A stretch of 64,000 bases of DNA from a bacterium. GTDB lineage: Bacteria; Bacillota_I; Bacilli_A; Izemoplasmatales; Izemoplasmataceae. The number at the start of each line of letters is the position of its first letter. Position 1 is the first letter of the stretch. Under the pieces are notes generated by a model that worked only from the letters and a program-made list of their open reading frames with translations, searched no databases and was not told the origin of the DNA. This document shows, one piece after another, positions 59,903-64,000 of this stretch. The stretch is from the NCBI GenBank assembly GCA_018400875.1, contig JAGYLV010000002.1:1-64000 (forward strand). Reading direction: 5' to 3'. A program made the position numbers and the translations under genes.

Positions 59903-60383
59903 AATTGTCGAAGCCATCATTGAAATCCCCATGGGGACTAAAAACAAATATGAAATTGACAAAGCCAAAGGGCGCATCAAGCTTGATCGTGTTCTTTATT
60001 CTGAAATGACGTATCCCGCCGAATATGGCTACATTGAGAATACCCTGGCCGAAGATAATGACCCCTTAGACATTTTAGTCTTAGCCAGCACGAAAACATT
60101 CCCCGGCTGCATCGTAGATGCAAGGGTCATTGGCTATTTAGATATGATCGATAACGATGAAAAAGATCATAAAATCATCGCCGTCATGGATAAGGATCCT
60201 CGCTTTGAAGACATCGATGAAATCAAAGATGTGAACAAACATACCATAAGAGAAATCCGCCACTTCTTCCAGACGTATAAAGATCTCCAGCAAAACAAAA
60301 AAGTCGAAGTATATGACTTTCATTCTAAGGAAGAAGCGTTACAATTAATTGAGGATTCACTCAATCGATATCAAAGGAGCTGA
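59895..60383 (+). CDS. ppa: Inorganic pyrophosphatase, soluble type I
   Basis: Mg-dependent hydrolysis of PPi to two phosphates. 162 residues; EIPMGTKNKYEIDKAKGRIKLDR near residue 10, YPAEYGYI near 40, EDNDPLDILVLA near 52 (catalytic Asp triad), and KIIAVMDKDPRFEDIDEI near 94. A complete family I enzyme despite the presence of a membrane pyrophosphatase elsewhere in the window. Translationally coupled to the GNAT gene. Confidence 0.96.
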   Translation: MRKIVEAIIEIPMGTKNKYEIDKAKGRIKLDRVLYSEMTYPAEYGYIENTLAEDNDPLDILVLASTKTFPGCIVDARVIGYLDMIDNDEKDHKIIAVMDKDPRFEDIDEIKDVNKHTIREIRHFFQTYKDLQQNKKVEVYDFHSKEEALQLIEDSLNRYQRS

Positions 60384-60388
60384 CAACA

Positions 60389-60775
60389 TTGGCAACCCAC
60401 ATTCAAATTGCTTACAATGGCCAAAATGAAGGCACACTTCATGCGACCGAAAACGTCTCTGTAGGAGCGATCGGTCTAAAACCCTATGACATGGTCTTAG
60501 GCGGCTTAGGCGCTTGCCTCAACTACACCTTTCAAGACGTCTTAGACAAAATGCGCACCGAAGTCGGGAGTGTAGATTATGACATCACCGGCATCAAACG
60601 CGACGAAGTCCCCACCATCTTAAAAGAAGTCATCGTCAACGTCACGGTGACCGGCGTTGATGAAAGTAAACAAAAAAAGGTCGAAAAAGCCTGGCTTAAA
60701 GCTACCGAATACTGCAGTATGTATGAAACCTTATCGCGCGTCGCCACCATGAAACCAACTTTAACATTCAAATAA
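60389..60775 (+). CDS. OsmC/Ohr-family protein
   Basis: 128-residue OsmC-like protein of the YhfA branch. Two Cys, in GACLNYTF near residue 36 and ATEYCSMY near 110, match the reactive thiols used for peroxide reduction in the family. TTG start nine bases after AGGAG, five bases after the ppa stop, so a GNAT-ppa-osmC operon. Substrate (organic hydroperoxide or acyl) unknown. Confidence 0.85.
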   Translation: MATHIQIAYNGQNEGTLHATENVSVGAIGLKPYDMVLGGLGACLNYTFQDVLDKMRTEVGSVDYDITGIKRDEVPTILKEVIVNVTVTGVDESKQKKVEKAWLKATEYCSMYETLSRVATMKPTLTFK

Positions 60776-60776
60776 T

Positions 60777-60813
60777 CAAAGAGTAGACACTTTAAAAGTG
60801 CCTACTCTTTTTT
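60777..60813 (+). terminator. Intrinsic terminator of the ppa-osmC operon
   Basis: AAAGAGTAG-ACACTTT and AAAGTGC-CTACTCTTT form a long stem followed by a T-run directly after osmC. Confidence 0.9.
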
Positions 60814-60865
60814 ATTCCGACTAAGACCACCAACCTTAGACTTTCATTAATGTCTCAATTCAAAC

Positions 60866-60905
60866 GAATAAAAAAGGCTTGATTATAAAGAATCAAGCCT
60901 ATACT
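60866..60905 (-). terminator. Terminator downstream of tRNA-Gly
   Basis: Minus-strand AGGCTTGATT and AATCAAGCCT followed by six T, eight bases past the tRNA 3' end. Confidence 0.85.
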
Positions 60906-60912
60906 TTTTAGT

Positions 60913-60986
60913 TGGAGCAGGTGAGGGGAATCGAACCCCCGCTATCAGCTTGGAAGGCTGATGTTCTACCGTTAAACTACACCTGC
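60913..60986 (-). tRNA. trnG: tRNA-Gly (anticodon TCC), CCA encoded
   Basis: The minus strand folds as a complete cloverleaf of 74 bases: acceptor GCAGGTG/CACCTGC, D-arm with GGTAGA, anticodon loop CTTCCAA (TCC, reading GGA/GGG), T-loop GGGTTCGATTCCC, and an encoded 3' CCA. Discriminator base is T. Single tRNA with its own terminator. No group I or other intron. Confidence 0.97.
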
Positions 60987-61040
60987 ATGGCGTTAAGCTT
61001 GATTATTCTATCACGAAAAAATGATTAAATCAAGCCAGTT

Positions 61041-61967
61041 TTAGCCGGTTGATATTCGTTCAATGACGCGCATTTTTGCGCTTTTTGACCGGGGATTTAA
61101 TGTGGTTTCTTCGGCATTTGGAATGACCGGTTTACGGGTGATGATTTTAAACGGGGCGACGGTATCTGGCATGGTCGGTAAGCCCGGTGGATGATACACC
61201 GTGGCGGCTTCTTTAAACACGGTTTTAACAATGCGATCTTCCAAGGAATGAAAACTGATGACGACACAGCGTCCCCCAACTGATAGATGATCTAAAACAT
61301 CTTTCAAGGTGCGCTCTAAGACCCCTAATTCATCGTTCACCGCAATTCTTAAGGCTTGAAAGGTTTGTTTGGCGGGATGGCCTTTTTGGGATTTCTTTTT
61401 AGCCGGTAAGGCACTTTTAATAATATCGACGAGTTGAAATGTCGTTTCTATCGGCGCTTCTTCGCGCGCTTTGACGATGGCCTTGACGATGGGTCTGGCA
61501 AATGATTCTTCCCCGTACATAAATAAGATATGGAGTAAATCACGGGGCTCATAGGTATTCACGATGGTCTTAGCGGTCAAGTCACTCGATGGATTCATCC
61601 GCATATCTAAAGGCCCATCTAAGCGGTAAGAAAACCCCCGGTCCGCTTCATCAAAATGAAACGATGAAACCCCGAGGTCAAATAATACCCCGTCCACCGA
61701 CGCAATCTCTAACGTTTTTAAGTGTGTGGTAAACGCCGAAAAATTATCGTGAAAAAGATGCACGGCATTGGTGGTACTATCAAGCACTTTTTTAGCTCGG
61801 GTGATAGCAGCGGCGTCTTGATCAAAACCGATGAATGTGCCACCTTTAAGTTGCTTAAAAATCGCACTCGCATGGCCAGCGCCACCGAGCGTCATATCGA
61901 CCATGGTTTTTTCAGGGGATAGATTTAAAGCGTCAATGGCTTCTTGAAATAAAACCGGGACGTGCAT
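61041..61967 (-). CDS. rsmH: 16S rRNA m4C1402 methyltransferase
   Basis: 308-residue SAM methyltransferase (MraW) acting on C1402. MVDMTLGGAGHASAIFKQLK near residue 20 (SAM loop), FDLGVSSFHFDEADRGFSYRLDGPLDMRM near 97, FQALRIAVNDELGVLE near 215, and VISFHSLEDRIVK near 250. Usually followed by ftsL and pbp genes in the dcw cluster. Here it is alone, followed only by a tRNA, which suggests that the division/cell-wall cluster has been dissolved or lost. Confidence 0.96.
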   Translation of the reverse strand: MHVPVLFQEAIDALNLSPEKTMVDMTLGGAGHASAIFKQLKGGTFIGFDQDAAAITRAKKVLDSTTNAVHLFHDNFSAFTTHLKTLEIASVDGVLFDLGVSSFHFDEADRGFSYRLDGPLDMRMNPSSDLTAKTIVNTYEPRDLLHILFMYGEESFARPIVKAIVKAREEAPIETTFQLVDIIKSALPAKKKSQKGHPAKQTFQALRIAVNDELGVLERTLKDVLDHLSVGGRCVVISFHSLEDRIVKTVFKEAATVYHPPGLPTMPDTVAPFKIITRKPVIPNAEETTLNPRSKSAKMRVIERISTG

Positions 61968-61980
61968 ATAAACTCCTGGT

Positions 61981-62012
61981 AAAGAAAAAACGCTTCACGC
62001 GTTTTTCTTTTG
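61981..62012 (-). terminator. Intrinsic terminator of the yceD-rpmF operon
   Basis: Minus-strand AAGAAAAACGC, GTGAA loop and GCGTTTTTTCTTT just past the rpmF stop. Confidence 0.8.
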
Positions 62013-62014
62013 GG

Positions 62015-62221
62015 TTATTCGCTTGCGATTTCTGCACTTTCTTCTTTGGGTGCTTTCACAAGTTTTCCATTGTAGAACCCGCATGACGGACATACACGGT
62101 GAGAGAGTTTCATATCTCCACAGTTTTCACACACAGCCATACCAGGGGCGGTCAGCTTGAAATGCGTCCGGCGTTTTCTTTTGCGAGTCTTGGAAGTTCT
62201 CCGTTGAGGAACAACTGCCAT
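62015..62221 (-). CDS. rpmF: 50S ribosomal protein L32
   Basis: 68 residues, zinc-type L32. Basic N-terminus [20 protein letters not shown], zinc ribbon CENCG and CPSCG near residues 31-47, and an acidic tail of about 16 residues longer than usual (about 57-60). Zinc-binding form retained. Directly after yceD, the conserved arrangement in most bacteria. Confidence 0.97.
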   Translation of the reverse strand: MAVVPQRRTSKTRKRKRRTHFKLTAPGMAVCENCGDMKLSHRVCPSCGFYNGKLVKAPKEESAEIASE

Positions 62222-62231
62222 AAACGCCTCC

Positions 62232-62678
62232 TTATTTGTATTTTTCTAAATCTTGCAAGCCGGGATGGCCCTTGGGTTTAGAGGGTTCATCAAAGTCTAA
62301 ATCTTCAGCTTCAGGATGGACAACTTTGAGGGGTTTTTCCAAGTAAATATTAGACCACACAATTGGGTATAAGTCAACTGTGTTTTGTTCAATTAAACGG
62401 CTATCTTCACCGACAAAATGACTGAAGACTTCTTCGACTTCGATAAAAAGCGGCACTTCGACTGGTTTCAACGTTTTACTGCAGGCCATGGTAAGCGTCA
62501 CTGAAATCGTTAAATCAAAGATGAAATCAGGGTCATGAAAGGAATATTCCCCGTCTATTTTTGCGGGCGACACGGCTAAGATATCATCGTTGCCCGTGAG
62601 CAGTGAACTGTAATCGACCGTCTCAGAAAATGTGAGTCCTTGGTGCGCGAGTTTAAGTAGTTGTTCACTTGACCATTT
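62232..62678 (-). CDS. yceD: DUF177 protein YceD (23S rRNA accumulation protein)
   Basis: 148 residues from ATG 62678 ([12 protein letters not shown]), seven bases after GAGGAG; the ORF track extends 13 codons upstream. DUF177 marks are [18 protein letters not shown] near residue 68 and the acidic [20 protein letters not shown] near 105. Family members are always upstream of rpmF and are linked to 23S rRNA accumulation. Function otherwise unknown. Confidence 0.9.
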   Translation of the reverse strand, partial: KWSSEQLLKLAHQGLTFSETVDYSSLLTGNDDILAVSPAKIDGEYSFHDPDFIFDLTISVTLTMACSKTLKPVEVPLFIEVEEVFSHFVGEDSRLIEQNTVDLYPIVWSNIYLEKPLKVVHPEAEDLDFDEPSKPKGHPGLQDLEKYK

Positions 62679-62723
62679 CATCATCTCACTCCTCATTTTA
62701 GAAAGGGGCCAATGCATAACTTA

Positions 62724-62736
62724 ATCATAGTATAAT
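62724..62736. promoter_or_regulatory. Overlapping divergent -10 elements for tmcAL and yceD-rpmF
   Basis: Plus-strand TATAAT (62731-62736) faces minus-strand TATACT/TATGAT in the same 13 bases. Both genes must share or compete for RNA polymerase here. Confidence 0.45.
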
Positions 62737-62753
62737 GCTAGCGAGGTGTAAAG

Positions 62754-63896
62754 ATGAAAGCACTTGGACTCATCACCGAATATAATCCCATGCATTTTGG
62801 GCATACCTATCATATCCGGCAAAGTCAAGCTCTCATAAAGCCCGATGTGACGGTCGCCGTGATGAGCGGATCGGTCGTTCAACGGGGTGATTTTGCGATG
62901 CACTCCAAATTCAAACGGACGGAAACAGCCCTTCACAATGGCGTTGACTTAGTTATTGAAATCCCGAGCTTCTTTGTCTTGCAAGCGGCGGATTATTTTG
63001 CCGAAGCCGGGGTTTATTTACTCGACCAACTGGGGGTTAATCATCTGGTGTTTGGCTCAGAAAGCGGCGAGATTAAAGACCTCAAAGCGCTCCAAGCCCT
63101 GCAAGAAAGCCCGGACTATGAATTGGCTTTAAAAGAAGCCCTCGATGACGGCATGTCCTATCCCGATGCGGCCTTTCAAGCCACGCAAAAATCTCGCGTT
63201 AATGCGGCTTTAACCCCCAACAACATTTTAGGGGTGTCTTATTTAAAAGCGATCAAGAAACTGGGTTCACCCATGCACGCGGATACCATTAAACGAGAAA
63301 AAAGAACCTATTATGACGCATTAAAAACATTTCAAAAGATTCAAAGTGCCACGGCTATAAGGACTGAACTTAAACAAGGAAAAAGTGTCGCGCGCTACGT
63401 CCCTGAGCCCTTAGCCTCAGAGATTGATCAACTCAAGCGGGTGGAACTAGACGATTTTTATGAGGCCTTCATATACCGCTTAAAAATGATTGATGCGGAA
63501 GCGTTTAAAGACCAATTCGGATTTTACGAAGGATTAGAAAACCGGTTTTTAAAAGTTAAAACGGCTCCTTCGATGCTCGAGTTTTTAGAACGCGTTAAAA
63601 CCCCACGTTACACCTACGCCCATTTAGGGCGAGCCATGATGCACTTTCTATTGCATACACCCGAAACATTTAGTACCTATAAAACGCCGCCTTACATCCG
63701 AATTCTCGGCATGAACGATCGCGGCCAAACTTATTTGAATCAAATCAAAAAAACAACCAATTTACCGTTTTACACTTCCGCCAAAGCCGGTCAACACCCC
63801 TTGCTTGATTTTGAACTAAAAATCAGTCAATTAATTGAATCAAAAACCAAAGAAAACTTGGCTGAACAAGAAATAACGCCGCCGATTCGCGTTTGA
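62754..63896 (+). CDS. tmcAL: tRNA(Met) cytidine acetate ligase TmcAL
   Basis: Forms ac4C34 on elongator tRNA-Met using acetate and ATP. 380 residues. Nucleotidyltransferase HxGH-like TEYNPMHFGHTYHIRQS near residue 8, SGSVVQRGDFAMHSKFKRTE near 39, LVFGSESGEI near 100, and NNILGVSYLKAI near 165. Divergent from yceD-rpmF, the order seen in many Firmicutes (ylbM-ylbN-rpmF). GAGGTG precedes the ATG. Confidence 0.94.
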   Translation: MKALGLITEYNPMHFGHTYHIRQSQALIKPDVTVAVMSGSVVQRGDFAMHSKFKRTETALHNGVDLVIEIPSFFVLQAADYFAEAGVYLLDQLGVNHLVFGSESGEIKDLKALQALQESPDYELALKEALDDGMSYPDAAFQATQKSRVNAALTPNNILGVSYLKAIKKLGSPMHADTIKREKRTYYDALKTFQKIQSATAIRTELKQGKSVARYVPEPLASEIDQLKRVELDDFYEAFIYRLKMIDAEAFKDQFGFYEGLENRFLKVKTAPSMLEFLERVKTPRYTYAHLGRAMMHFLLHTPETFSTYKTPPYIRILGMNDRGQTYLNQIKKTTNLPFYTSAKAGQHPLLDFELKISQLIESKTKENLAEQEITPPIRV

Positions 63897-63921
63897 AAGT
63901 CACACGTAAAACCTCTATAAT
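63893..63921 (+). promoter_or_regulatory. Promoter of the right-edge gene
   Basis: TTGAAA, 17 bp and TATAAT. The -35 overlaps the tmcAL stop. Confidence 0.75.
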
Positions 63922-63947
63922 AAACCTTAAGAAAGTGTGGTGAACCC

Positions 63948-64000
63948 ATGGGCGCAAAAACCGACATTAAAGAAGCCATCGAATCGATCATTGATCCATC
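63948..64000 (+). CDS. 5' end of an unidentified protein (cut by window end)
   Basis: ATG at 63948 opens MGAKTDIKEAIESIIDPS and runs off the right edge. A good promoter lies 27 bases upstream. The ribosome-binding site is weak (GTGGTG). Too short to name. Confidence 0.5.
   Translation, partial: MGAKTDIKEAIESIIDP

Noticed and set aside
1-64000. Mycoplasma genetic code (TGA = Trp)
   Set aside because: Standard code gives full-length proteins with TGA stops at several genes, and the Trp T-box specifier is TGG.
1-64000. CRISPR arrays, insertion sequences, integrases, phage genes or toxin-antitoxin pairs
   Set aside because: No regularly spaced direct repeats, transposase motifs or terminal inverted repeats were seen on either strand.

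Overview
The window reads as chromosome of a low-to-mid-GC member of the Bacilli/Mollicutes side of the Firmicutes. The standard genetic code applies: TGA ends genes such as the amylase-operon phosphodiesterase, and Trp is TGG. Gene content and order resemble Bacillus subtilis, but many genes of the Bacillus order are missing. A wall-less or wall-reduced free-living lineage such as Izemoplasmatales, Haloplasma or Acholeplasma relatives would fit. That placement is inference; no rRNA is present to fix it.

Layout. (1) 1-7.2 kb: alpha-glucan uptake operon on the minus strand. It encodes a surface protein with two CBM41-like pullulanase-associated domains, a MalE-type lipoprotein and MalF/MalG permeases. 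A promoter whose -35 lies inside a cre/LacI-type operator drives it, with a second operator 41 bp upstream. A DUF1189 (YvdJ-like) protein and a lipoprotein alpha-amylase sit just upstream, at the end of a ktrA-rdgB-yfcE chain. (2) 10.6-18.5 kb: CPBP protease, ankyrin-repeat protein, HU, then cmk-rpsA-der, divergent from a K+-type membrane pyrophosphatase. (3) 18.5-24 kb: rluB, CNNM/CorC protein, efp, unknown proteins, an inactive-looking rhodanese, old yellow enzyme. (4) 24-36 kb: miaA-mutL-mutS-ymcA-nudix, rny, recA, pgsA, MFS, yebC, cvfB. (5) 36-45 kb: rpsT, then holA-comEC-comEA-yqeM-rsfS-yqeK-yqeH-yqeG-ygjP-mtnN as one tightly overlapping minus-strand chain. (6) 44.6-50.4 kb: greA, trmR-yrzB-ruvX-alaS behind an alanyl T-box, and guaC. 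(7) 50.4-54.2 kb: recD2 and pepP, both damaged by many small frameshifts confined to about 1.1 kb. (8) 54-64 kb: gapA, spx, pepF, trpS behind a tryptophanyl T-box, ptsH, GNAT, soluble ppa, osmC, tRNA-Gly, rsmH, rpmF-yceD, tmcAL, and the start of one more gene.

How it fits together. Starch or glycogen fragments are probably bound and trimmed at the surface and imported by MalEFG, with ATPase supplied from elsewhere. They then feed glycolysis (gapA), with carbon control through HPr (Ser46 present) and the cre sites. Competence and repair genes (comEA, comEC, holA, recA, mutSL, recD2, ruvX) suggest DNA uptake and recombination. PPi is handled by both a membrane and a soluble pyrophosphatase.

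I found no CRISPR array, IS element, prophage or obvious genomic island. The most interesting items are a possible attenuator that captures the comEA ribosome-binding site, the catabolite-operator architecture of the glucan operon, terminators embedded in coding 3' ends, a compact alaS T-box, and the localized frameshift cluster, which looks like an assembly-quality problem. No clearly new multi-gene system is evident. Nothing here was tested by database search.
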